A stretch of 64,000 nucleotides of DNA from Bursaphelenchus xylophilus (lineage: Eukaryota > Nematoda > Chromadorea > Rhabditida > Aphelenchoididae): NCBI GenBank assembly GCA_904066235.2, contig CAJFCV020000001.1, positions 7,998,001 to 8,062,000 on the forward strand. The letters run 5' to 3'. Under the pieces are notes generated by a model. That model ran no database searches, was not told the origin of the DNA, and worked only from the letters and a program-made list of their open reading frames with translations. Of this stretch, positions 38,989 through 50,500 are shown one piece after another. The position numbers and the translations under genes were made by a program. Every line of letters begins with the position of its first letter. Position 1 is the first letter of the stretch.

Positions 38989-41900
38989 TTAGAGCTCAGT
39001 CTTCTTCTTCTTCTTTCCGTCTTTGGTGTATCCCTTGAGTCCGTCTGTAGAATGTTGAGCAATGAACTTGATGAAGTCCTTCACTTCACGTCCACTGTTG
39101 TATGGAACAGGGACTTTGGTGTCTTTTGGAAGCCAGAAGAGAGTAGGGAACCTAAAGTAGGAAAATTATAAGATTAATATAACCACACCTACCCCTTGAC
39201 ATCGTATCCTGGAGGTACATCATTGGCAGTGGCGTCCATTTTGGCAATGATAACATCCTCATCGGAAAGTTTAGCGGCCAGTTCGTCATACTTCGGAGCC
39301 AAGCTCTTGCAATGTCCGCACCATGGGGCGTAGAATTCGATGAGGGCGTCCTGCTCGGCATCGGTAATCAGCTTCTTGAAGTTCTTGGCAACAGCAACCT
39401 TGACATCTCCTTGCTCTGTTGGGATGGGCTCAGATTTGACGAACGGTTCCAATTTTCCATTTAGAACATCATCTACAAATTGACGAAGGTTGTCAACGCT
39501 GAATTCAGCATTCAATCCGAATCTTCCTTCATTGGTCAGCATCAGGACCAAAGGTTTGTCCGACTCCTTTCTGTCAGCAAGACCGTACTTCTCGATTTCG
39601 TTGGAGTAGTCTTCCTTGTTGCTCACAGCAAAATATACCTTCCTTTTGTAATCGGTAGCAACCTTCAACACCCGGTTGCGCCAATAGTTAGATCCTGAAA
39701 TTTAAAGTTAGAATAATGTAATATTCAATGACATCGTTCTTTCATGCATATGAGTAAAGTTCTAACCCTTTGGATCCTTAACATAATCCAAGTTGTATAA
39801 CACAGTAACCAAAGGAAGCTTTTGGAATTGGAATTCGTTGGACGGGGTCTTAATTCCGGCAAGTCCAGTTGTTTCATGAACCAAGAAGTGCTTGATCTTA
39901 TCGGTGTCATAATTTCCGTCGTACTTGAATTCAGTAGGATCAAATTTGTTCTGGAACTTCTTAGGGACATAAACAACAATATCGTCGGTGAACCCGGTCT
40001 TCTTCAAAACCTCAGGATTACTGGTGTGGGCAAATCGGAAACGATCGCGCTCGGTGTCAGCAACTTTGTGGAATGAGTCCTTGAGCTTAGAGTCAGATTC
40101 GAAGAACCCAACGACTCCTTGGTCATCAGCGCTAATGAACTTCTCAAACTCTTCCAAAGAAGTCAACTCCTTAGAGGAGGGACCAGCCTGGCCTCTCATG
40201 TATTTAGCTATACCATCGGCATCCCGAGGACCGTCGTATTCTTGAGAAAGCGATCCGTGTCTAAACACTTTCAAGGTGGGATATCCCTGAACACTGAAGC
40301 GTTGACATAAATCTTTCTCGGCATCGCAGTCCACGTCAACAAGAGTAATTGGAGGATCGTTGGACTTCAACTTCGTCGCAGCCTTCTCGAACTCTGGGGC
40401 TAGACGTTTACAATGACCACACCTGCAAGAAACATCAATTAATAAGTTAAAAAACAAGCTAACTGGGTTCCAGCGTATATTTAACCATAATTCTTTTCAT
40501 TCAAAATTTTAATATACTCCACCTTTAGCATTAACCCGAGCGCTAAATACGCAAAATAAAACTCGACGGACTTCGCTATACAATCTAGATGTTCTTAATC
40601 CTGTTCTACTTATTGAACTCGCGCCGACCGGAAAAAACATAAATGCAAACGTTGTTTATTGTAGATTCCTGGGACCTCTGGTCACAAGGTTTACCATCAC
40701 ACTTTTTTGAAATGGTGCGCTCCGAGACTGATAATGAATAAATGAACGTGATTTTCAAATTCAACGTGCCGAACTACCTCAGAATGGAAAATTTTTCGAC
40801 TGTTTCTATTCTTTTTCAAAAATTTTACAATATTACTTCATAAAAAGTAGTCAGTAGTCGAAAAAATAAAATTATTTATGCTCCGGCGCCCCAGTGTTTG
40901 CCTTGACCCGTAAGGACCATCCCCGTACGTTCTAACCCCGTAAGGGCGACTCCGACTCCGCAAGGACCTGTTTCCAAAAACGACGGATCCCAATTTTAAT
41001 CATCCAAAAATTTGGAAGGATCAATTTAGTATTGACTGATTTATTAATCAACAGGAACAGAGTTCCGAGTGGCCGTAGGATACAGTTACTTACAGCTTTT
41101 CAAAATACGCTAATACGATGGAATATAATACATTGAGCATTACAACTTCAGATAATCTTGGCGCAACCGAAAGGCTTACGCCATTATAACTAAAACCCAT
41201 CTATATACCCAAATTGGCAGTTCAATTTGAGCAATACAAATTCCAAATTGTCCAAATTAGGCTTGACCTGACAAGGACGACGCACAACGAGAAGATTTGC
41301 CTCCATATTGGGCAGATTAAAAACTTATAGACAATGTTATAAAACTGGTTGACTAACTGCTAGCCGATTTTGTTGGAATGGCAGCAAAACTTCCCAAACG
41401 GCTAATGAAAGAATGATCGGATAGTCCTGCAATTGGTGTCCAACCTTACAAATGGCAAGCCAACCCCATTTTTAACAAGTTGGGCAGCCAAGTTTGTGAA
41501 TATTCGATCTGTCCCATATAAAAGGTTGCGTAAAAAAACCCTATAGACGAATGATTATATATCCCCACAACCACAAAGCTTAATGAATCAAGTTAAAGGA
41601 AATACGTCTTCAAACGAGTTAAAAAAACTGTCAAACCAAATACCACTGATGACACAACATAGACAATTCTGCCTAACTAAATATAAATGGGTCTATATTT
41701 TTTCCCAGAAAGAAAATATCTTTCACCAAAAAAGAGAATTATAAAAGAAATGCTTTTTTCTCCCAGAAAAGAAACTATTTTCTCCCAGAAAGCATAATTT
41801 TGGTATTTTTGTAAATATATGTTACTTTAGACGACTTCTTAATTGAGTCTAGAAAGAAGTAAGAATTATAATGGTTTACAAGACATTTTTCTTCCCGCCG

Positions 41901-43148
41901 CGGCGCAGAAGACGACAAAGAAAGTTTGTCAATGCACTCTTTGACCACAAAAAAGTAAAAATCGCAAAAAAATGAAAATCATTTTTGAAATCGGAACTGT
42001 CGATTCTATATTGAATATTTCCTCAAAAACTTACTACAAATACTAGTTTACACTACTACTTAATTGATTTTACCAGTAAAATTACTTATTCGTCACTTCT
42101 TACTACTTCCATGCTTTATTTTTACAAAATTACGCTTTCTGAGAGAAAATAGTTTCTTTCCTGTGGAAAAATAGGACATTTCCTATAATTCTCTTTTCTG
42201 GGGGAAAATATTTTTAATTCTGGGCGAAAATATTTTTCCCAATATAAATATACTTTTATTAAAAGAGAGACCACCCGAAGACGAGAAGTCGAAAGGACGC
42301 TACATGAAGAGTCAAAATACGCACCTGTCTGAAAGTTTCCGCTTGAATTTTTCGGTCGCTGAAAACCGACATGCAACATTAATTGAAAAAACACTACACT
42401 GACAACCCCTAGTAATACAGTTGTGGATAGAATAAGAAAAGTTCTCGTCGAATGCATTGCGAAAAAAATGTTTACTACGTTTGTTAAGCCGTCAACACAC
42501 GCTTCAATCACATTGTCAAATTGGCATCATTTTCGTCACGTCAAATTGAGGTTTTTCAAAAAACTTTTGTTGATTTTTGATTTTTTAAATTTGAGAACTA
42601 AATTGTTCCTTCTTGTCAAAACGACTGATCAAATAAGAAGTAAAATGATGCGAATAATATTAACGGTATTCTCCATAGCCTATGAAACTTGTGTTTGAAA
42701 GCAACGTAAACCAGAATTTTCAATTCGACTAAAGTGAGGAAAATGAGGCAAAGTTGTCGTCAGATTGAAAAAAATCCGTCAAGGTTTACCGTGATTTTCC
42801 ACATTTTTTAATACTAAAAAATGAAAATGTGTCTACTTCCTTCCCATTGCAATGCATTGCAATTTATTATCCCGACGGTTTCTGCACAGTGCGATATAGA
42901 CGTCCATCTGTTGGAAAATTCTACTTCCCTCCACTTCAGAAGTCGAATAAGGAAAAACATCCATTTTTTCACATTCTATCCTAATCACAAATAAACAAGT
43001 TTAAAACGTACCATGGAGCGTAGAATTTTACCAAGGCAATCTCGTGTTTCCCAATGTCCGAGTCGAAGTTGGATTCAGTCAGAGTAACAACATCTCCCGC
43101 AGTTGCAACGGCGACGGCCAAGCCAAAGGCCAGAATGACCTTCAACAT
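38989..43148 (-). CDS. pdi-3: Protein disulfide isomerase, ERp57/PDIA3 type
   Basis: An endoplasmic-reticulum thiol oxidoreductase that folds secretory proteins. Exon 1 (43148-43012) encodes the signal peptide MLKVILAFGLAVAVATAG and the start of the first thioredoxin domain. The next exon starts at 40422 and the join restores YAPWCGHCKRLAPEFEKAA. Exons 40422-39767, 39694-39192 and the last exon follow. The a-b-b'-a' order is complete: the second active site is FYAPWCGHCKSLAPKYDEL, and YVKDPKGSNYWRNRV and MDATANDVPPGYDV are typical of PDIA3. The C-terminus is lysine-rich and ends in KTEL, a KDEL-like retention signal. The first intron (40423-43011) is about 2.59 kb and unusually long. Confidence 0.94.
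40423..43011 (-). other. 2.6-kb first intron of the PDI gene
   Basis: The intron splits the codon for the Trp before the first CGHC. It contains the palindrome at 41685-42255, listed separately, and AT-rich sequence elsewhere. Three CCCGTAAGG or CCGCAAGGAC repeats occur at about 40905-40965. No coding frame or RNA gene was recognised. Confidence 0.7.
41685..42255. repeat. Inverted-repeat element in PDI intron 1
   Basis: The left arm (about 41690-41810) reads TATATTTTTTCCCAGAAAG and then GAAACTATTTTCTCCCAGAA; the right arm (about 42115-42250) is its reverse complement with scattered changes (TTCTGAGAGAAAATAGTTTC and GGGAAAAATATTTTCG-type sequence mirrored). The spacer is about 300 bp. Several CCCAGAA or TTCTGGG units repeat in each arm. 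No open frame and no clear target duplication. Confidence 0.6.
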
Positions 43149-43698
43149 TCTGATCTGAAAAGTTAGGAATATCAACAGAAAAATCTTAGCAAGGTCTTAA
43201 ATATACACGCCGAACCTTCGCGAATATAAAAGTGGATCAAGGACTTGCACCGTATGCTGACGTAGACCAAAACTGACAATTATTATTTAGGATAGAGCCT
43301 TTTATTAGCTGATACGCTTACGAAAACGTAAATAAAATAACTCTCCCGATGGGATAATATATTTGATTCCAAAAAATGAATGTGGCCCTCTGCGATTGGA
43401 GGCTCACTGATGGTTCACATCTCGCGAACTCCGCCCTTTTTTGTGTGCATGGTGAGCTTCTGCGAATCGCTCGGGCTGCAATAAGTGGCGCCAATTCAAA
43501 TCGGAATTTCGGTGTCTTGAGAGAAAAAAAAGAATTTTCCTTGCTCGGGTGCGTCACATGTGACGGTGAGGCGCTTTTACGGACGAGTGTTGTCCATTTA
43601 CCTTCACATAAGGCTCGTTCCATTCTCTTTCGATTCTTTTATCAAACTGCTGTCTATTTTTCGAATCTGTCTAAAATTTTTGTCGATTTAGACGCGGA
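43149..43698. promoter_or_regulatory. Divergent PDI/ubiquilin promoter region
   Basis: These 550 bp lie between the start codons of two protein-quality-control genes, PDI on the minus and ubiquilin on the plus strand. A TTTAG acceptor-like site lies at 43686-43690 just before the ubiquilin ATG. A CACATGTGACGGTGAGGCG segment occurs near 43555 and might bind stress factors, but this is not shown. Confidence 0.45.
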
Positions 43699-45477
43699 AT
43701 GGGTGACCAAAGTGAAGATGAACAAGTTCCGGAGATAACTTTGACGTTCAAAGCTACCCAAGCAAGTCATGACGTCTCCATTCCTGCTAATTCAACTGTA
43801 GAACAGGTAATGTTGAAATTTTGATTACAATTTTTTGTTTTTAGGTGAAAGCGATCCTTTCCGAGAAGTTGAACCATCCAAAAGATCGTCTGACTCTTAT
43901 TTTTTCTGGAAAAATCCTAAAAGATCCCGATACTATTTCTAGTCATGGTAAGATTTTACGAAATGCAAAATTTATCTTGAGAAATGTTGCATGCTCTTAT
44001 TTTTAGGCATTCAAGACAAAATGGCCGTCCATTTGGTACTCCGTGCGGTAAACGGAGCAGCTCCGGCTGCAACACCAGCGGCTGCCCCTCAAACTCAACC
44101 AGTACGTTTTATTTTTTAAACCTTTTTTATTGTTCAGAGTGCCAACTCACAACCGACTCCTCAAAATCCATTTTCCGCCCTTGCTGGCGGAAGAAATCCC
44201 ATGTTAGGAAACCCTGATATGATGCGTGAGATGATGAATTCTCCTGTTATGCAACGAATGTTGAGCAATCCCGATCTTGTGAGAAGCATATTTAGTGAGA
44301 ATCCTCAAATTCAACAAATTATTCAAGTAAGTATGGCTTGTATTAACGTTAATTTCCGGGTTTAGAGAAATCCTGAATTGGGCCACATTCTCAACGATCC
44401 TGAGGTGATGCGTCAGACCATGGACATGATTCGCAATCCTACGATGTTCCAAGAAATGATGAGAAATCATGATCAAGCTATTCGTAATCTTCAAGGGATT
44501 CCTGGTGGAGAAGCTGCACTTCAAAGACTTTATGAGGACGTTCAGGTCCCCTTGTTGAATAGCACGGCAGGATCTTTAGGAGGAAATCCTTATTCTGCTG
44601 GAAATACAGACAACACTGATACTTGTGAGTTGTGCTTATTGTTTCTATTTGCTTTGATTTTTAGCGTCGCGTAGTCAGAGAGCTGGTGTTGAGAACGCAG
44701 AGGCCTTGCCAAATCCTTGGGGATCTTCGGGTGGAACTCCAAGACAAGCTGCGGGTTCAGGGTCTGCGGTTAATACAAATCCGCCAGCCGCTGGTGGGCT
44801 TGGGGGTCTCTTGGGCGGTTTGGAGAATATGGTAACTCCCGAGATGATCTCTTCAATGTCTAACGCACTCCAGCAGAATCCAGAAGCGTTGAGAAGTATG
44901 GGTTTGGACAACTCCGAACAGATGCTTTTCCGCCTTCAGCAATTGGTAAGAATCAGTCCCATTGGTTTTCTTTATTTTTATAATTTTCGTTGAATTCACA
45001 TGTTTTTAGACGGCGAATCCAAATGTTCTTCGTTCGATGACAAATCCTCGAGTGATGCAAGCCCTCAGTCAAATCCAACAATCAATGCACGTCATCCAAA
45101 CGGAAGCCCCCGAACTTTTTGGCCAGATGTTCCGTAATGCCCAAGGTTTAAATTTCATGACTCCACCCTCATCCTCTGCCCCTGGTGCGAATCAAGGAGC
45201 TGAAGGTGGTGCTCCCTCAGATATGAGTGTCCTCTTCAATCAATTACAAGGCCTGGGGCTGGCAGGAGGAAACCCTGCACCGTCGGCGGAGCCTCCAGAA
45301 GTCCGATTCAGATCCCAATTGGAACAACTCTCAACTATGGGGTTCAATAACAGGGAAGCCAACATTCGAGGTAAGAGGGCTATCTGGGTCTGTTATTAAT
45401 TTAATATTATTTCAGCGTTGACGGCGACGTTTGGTGATGTTTCAGCTGCAATTGAGAGGCTTTTGGGAGGACAGTGA
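43699..45477 (+). CDS. ubql-1: Ubiquilin, UBL-UBA proteasome shuttle
   Basis: Ubiquilins carry ubiquitylated clients to the proteasome and shield hydrophobic segments. The start at 43699 gives MGDQSEDEQVPEITLTFKA, entering the ubiquitin-like domain (STVEQVKAILSEKL, RLTLIFSGKILKDPDTISSH, AVHLVLR). STI1-type repeats follow: NPDMMREMMNSPVMQRML, NPDLVRSIF, NPELGHILNDPEVMRQT and, further on, NPNVLRSMTNPRVMQAL. The UBA domain closes the protein: FRSQLEQLSTMGFNNREAN and ATFGDVSAAIERLLGG. Exons are joined by introns of 34-60 nt. Methionine- and proline-rich spacers are normal for the family. AATAAA lies downstream at about 45652. Confidence 0.94.
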
Positions 45478-45786
45478 GACTTTTCGTTCTGTGATAATCT
45501 CCTTCCTATCGCTTCCTTTATATTGTTTTGTCATGCTAAACGATGATATTCTTCACGTGTGTTCAGGAAAAGAGTTATTTATGAACGGACAAAATAGAAC
45601 GATTATTATTGAGTAGTTTTGTCCTAAAATTTGAGTATGCGTCGCTCTACAATAAATAAATTTATTCTGTTGTTTGAATCAAATGGTAAATGTATTATTT
45701 TTATCCCTACAGATGTCAGATGACGTTGTTATTAGTTCCCCTGATTTTTTTTTATCTTTTTTGTTGACCCAGCTTGATTATATTTA

Positions 45787-47121
45787 CAAGGGATCGGCAA
45801 GTACTTGCTACCAGGTTTTTTACGGAAACTGTATCATTTGGAAGAGCATTAAAAATAGTGTACAGCGCAGACGAATTAGCTGCCCTATTACCTTAGGGCA
45901 CAGATATGACATGACCTCTTTTGAAAGAAATCATATGCAGCCAAAGCGCCGGTTTGCTATGTTGCAGTAACCCTGGCAGCTTGAAATCGTCTCCATTGAG
46001 TTCCTAGTATATAAAAACGTTTGCGGCAGTCGTTTAATGGCTTTGCCGACGCTACGACTTTTCGGGTAAGCGACAGTTCGGGTCAACGACACTATGAATC
46101 GCGTCGGTTCGTTGTTGTATGCATGGGGAGGCTAGGAGAAGGCTAAGTTAGTAGAAATAATAAGATTGTTCTGATCCTAGGATAGCTTATCACATATTTT
46201 GAGGTATTTTACATGTACTCACATCAATAATATCTAGATAAAAATTACGGATCTTCGTTTGTTGCCACAAATTTTAGCCTTTCACTTCATTCAACCTTTG
46301 TTTTTTATGTATCCACCTGCCCTACGCCCCGTATCGATCGATTTTGTGTTGACCCGAACTGTCGTCGACTCAAGGTTCACTGGGTCATAATTTACGTTTT
46401 TTGCTTACAATTTTTCGTATTTTTTCAAAAGTATGTACCTTCACAAAAAATGTAAAAAATGTGGAATTTGGTCATAAAAAATAAACGAATGTTGACATTT
46501 TGTCATAATTTGTTTTTTTTCCGGCCAAAACTTGGTTTTAAGGTAGAAAACTAGTCAGCCAGTTACCGGAGTTGGAAGATGACAGGGTAAAAATTCCAAA
46601 TCTGGCTGCGAAATATTGGATTGCTAAACTTTTTGATTGTTAACATACTAGTTTTATTTGTTGTAGTTGGGAAAATAAAGAATATGTCTCCAAACATGGT
46701 TAAGTTTACGACTGAGTTACAAACGACTTCTATAAGGATGGTGACGTGCGCATCAAATCGCGTGTCGTGGCCAGAAACCGCAATATTGCGCAATGTTACG
46801 CAATTTGAGACAAGAATTACGCATTTCTTGTCTAGAGGCCTACAGACAGGAAATCGCGGTTTCTGGCAGCGACACCCGATTTGATTGCGTATATCACCAT
46901 TTTTATATGGATTTTGGCCGTAAAGAAAAAGTTAAGTTAAAATAGCGAGAAAAAATGCAGAGAAATGGATGGGCCTTACGTGCCGCCCGAAAGGGACCTG
47001 TATTTTGGTCATAGCTTAGTCCTAAGAAAATTGGGTCATTTAAAAAAGCATTTTACATGCTTTTTTTAAATGATGTAGGTTTCCTTAAGAAACCTGGTGG
47101 CAAGTATTTGCCGATCCCTTG
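45787..47121. mobile_element. CAAGGG TIR element with TTA duplication
   Basis: 1,335 bp. The left end CAAGGGATCGGCAAGTACTT then GCTACCAGGTTTTTTA is mirrored at the right end (AAGTATTTGCCGATCCCTTG). TTA flanks both sides (45784-45786 and 47122-47124), a TWA duplication as in PIF/Harbinger elements. The interior has a second palindromic pair, CGACAGTTCGGGTCAACGAC (about 46067) with GTTGACCCGAACTGTCGTCG (about 46353). No transposase frame is visible, so it is non-autonomous. Confidence 0.7.
46731..46905. repeat. Small inverted repeat inside the CAAGGG element
   Basis: ATCAAATCGCGTGTCGTGGC followed by CAGAAACCGC (46752-46782) is mirrored by GCGGTTTCTGGCAGCGACAC and CCGATTTGAT (46855-46884). A GAGACAAGAA / TTCTTGTCTAG pair sits in the middle. 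It looks like a MITE of about 150 bp nested in the larger element. Confidence 0.5.
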
Positions 47122-47576
47122 TTAAGCATCAATTTAAAGTGAAATATATTCATTTTTAAGTCAAATATACAAAGAATAAATACCAATACATGTAGAAGCG
47201 AGATAAACTTTTGAGAGACAAAGATGCAACATTTGTTTAGGAAGAGAACACAAATGTGCCCGTGCAGGACCATCAAGAGGCCGATTGATTCTGATATTAT
47301 ATACGGCTTCCTTAAGCATTAAATAACCGGAAAGGATCTCAATGGGGTTTAAAACTTTTGAACTGGGTCCCTCAGAACTGCAGCAGGTCCAGTCTGAGCA
47401 AAATACTCGGGTCGAGGAAAGGAAGAGAAGGTAAATTACAATATAATTATGGTGCCTTTATCGACTTTGATTACAAGAATGAGCGATGTAATTTTAGACC
47501 ATAAAAGCAGAGACCGAGGCGTTTTAAGGAGATAAGACGTTACACGGAGGGGAGATGTTGTGCCTAATTAAAGTCA

Positions 47577-50500
47577 TTATGCGGTCGCCGATTCGATTTC
47601 ACCGTCGCCGTGATCCTTCTGGATATGGTCGTGGAGTTCGCCCATCGAGCCACAGATCTTCTTACATATTGTACAGACTGTGGAGAGCATTTGGAAGAGG
47701 TTGACGGGACCTTCATTGCTTCCATTGTTAGCTGCAGCCATGGCTGAGAAGAGGGGCTGAAGACTGGCTAATACGGGCAGCCCCAGTGGGGGTGCCTGAG
47801 GCATACCGACACCACCAAGAGGGCCAAAGGGATTCCGCATCACAGTTTCAGCCCCATAATCAAATATCCGCCGTCCGCGGCGGGAAGGACTGATCTGAGA
47901 GGAGTGGGTTCCCATATGAACTTTTAGATTGCCTCTAGTTGTGAATGCACGGCCACAAACTTCGCATTTAAAAGGCTTGTCACCTGAAAATGAGGATTGG
48001 TGGGCATCAACAAGTTTCAAAAATTTTAAGCATTCGAAAAAACTTACCGGTGTGTGTCCTCATATGAATCTGAAGAGCAGAAGAAGAACTGAAGTGCTTG
48101 AAACATACACCGCATTGATGCTTGGAGAGCTGGATCGGAGGTCTGACCGGGGGAGAGGGCTCAGCAGATGCATACATCATTTGCATCGCCTGTAAGGGAT
48201 CCTGTTCTATTTTAGATTTCTCTGGCTTAATCTCTGTGGATGGGCCTTGAGAACTTTCTCTTGATATTGTAGTACACACTGAATGTTCCTCCTCCTTCCG
48301 TTCTGTTTCGAATACAGGTTTTTGGAACTCAGGACTTCTTTCTTTTACTAACTGAGCGAAAGAAGGAGTTTGATTCTCCTCCGTCATCAAATTAGAATCG
48401 GATTGAACTGGGTTCTCTCGTTTAGACTCATCGTCGACTTCAAGATCAGGCATTCCGTTGGTTTCAGCTGAAGTATTCTCTACTGATTCGGTCTGCCGTT
48501 GGCTTTCCGAATTCATCGGATTGTGAAATGGCATCATTGGAAGGCCAAGATTGAATAAGTTTGTAGGAAGAAATCCTAAATTTGAGGCTTGGAAGAATGG
48601 ATTGGACATCATGTTGGCCTCATTCTCATCCGATTTTGGTAGCTCGGGGGTACGGTCTGCCAAGAATTGCGATAACGATGGTGGGGCACTGTTTTGAATC
48701 CGCGCGCTGCAATAATTCAAGAATAATTTAATTGAACCTATGTCCTTACCCATTCATATGTTCTTGAACATGAGATTGGAGATGCGGCGAAGAGAAGAAT
48801 CGCTTTTGACAGATTGGACACTGGAAGTTGAGCGAAGGGATGGATTGCCCTGGGGGTCGGACTGCGTGTTTGGCTCGATGAACTCCCATATGAGTTTTCA
48901 GATTCCCTTTCGTTGTGAATGCACGTTGGCAGATTTTACACTTGAAGGGTCGTTCTCCTAAAGCAATAATTAAGATGATTCAATATCAGTGTGTTGTGTA
49001 ATAATTACTTAACAGTATTAAACTAACCGGTATGAGTACGGTAATGCATTTGAAGGGCGCTTTTGCAAGACAAGATACGACGACAAAGCAAGCATTGATT
49101 CGGGTCGGTGGTTGGAAGAGCCTTGTCTCCAACCAGCTGTCTAATCTTCTCATTCTCATCAATATTACTGATTTCCATCATCGACTCCCAATCATCATCA
49201 GATATCAGCATTGGTTGTGCTGATCCAGCACGATTTCCAGATCTTGGAGGAGTTGATGCTGAGGGAGGAACAAAATTGGGGATTTGAGGAGGGAAGAGAG
49301 GCTGCGGGAAGGAGGAGAGGCCTAAAAGGGGAACATGATACAATTGTTGGAGGGCATACCAGCAACGTCATCGTTTACTTACCGGATTTCCCGAATCCCA
49401 TGGGCATAAGGCCATTTAATGAAAAGTCGAACAGACTGCGCTTCGGCGTCCCCTCACTCTTCTCATTGCTCGAGTTCTCGTTCATCAACACCGGAGGTCG
49501 ATCAGGCATTTCTGAAGCCATTTCTTCCTCTTGCATCTCTTCCTTCGAGGTCCCAATTGTTGGCCATTGCTGACTGATATTGGGAACACTCGCTGACCGA
49601 ACTGTTCCCTCAATATGAGTGTATTCATTCACGGGAACACTCTCAGATCGAATATCCTTCCGGCATTTATGGCCGTTCAGATGTCGGAGGGAAGGGAATC
49701 TCTCCCGGCAATCATTACATTCGATAAATCTTTGATCTTTATGACAGTTGGAGATGTGAAGTAAAGCTGAAGCAGTAGACCGGGATTGTTGAGAACATTC
49801 CGGGACAGGACAAGAGGAGGTGGAGGAAGACGAAGTTGCGGAGAGATTCCGACTTTCCTCATTGGAAGAGTTGGGAGGGGACAAGAGACAGGAGAGGCCC
49901 TTGTTTCTTTCCTCGATCTCATCTTCTTCTTCTTCATCCTGTTCAAGGGTCGCTGGTTGAGAAGACCCCACGGCAGTGTAGAATTGAAGTAATTGCTAAA
50001 AAGATAATGTAAGCCTTTTTGCAGGACTCTTTTTTGTTAATTTCTGCTACAATTCAGCAACGATTTGTTCTCCATTCGGGCCGCTGAATCATTATTCGGG
50101 TTTGTTTTGGGCGCGCGGCATTAGGGAAACTCATTAAAAGTGTCGGCGCAATCGTTTATCGCGGTTTATATAACGCCGGAGACATATTTAGTGGCCCCGA
50201 GCGGGTGTCTGGCTTATAAATGTTTAATTAAAAGAATTCTTTAATACGCCCCGCAGGCTTTTGTGGCCAGAATATGTCACACTCTTCACGCGCATTAATA
50301 GCGCGGTTCGGATTCTTTGAATTGCCCCTTCCCTCCCCCCAGGGCACAGAAATCTCTGATCAAACGGCGCCTTAATTAGGAGGGTCCTGTTTTCGAATAT
50401 GAGTCAGAATGGATGGAAGAACGGGTGCGTGAGTAATAAACGGCACAGTACACCCCTCCTCTCTCCTTCGCTCCCATTAAAAAAAGACATTTGACAATTT

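Larger units (their letters stand above)
45478..47576. other. Intergenic region between ubiquilin and SALL
   Basis: The ubiquilin 3' untranslated region occupies the first 200 bp. The TIR element at 45787-47121 fills most of the rest. The final 450 bp, next to the SALL stop, contain no gene. Confidence 0.6.
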
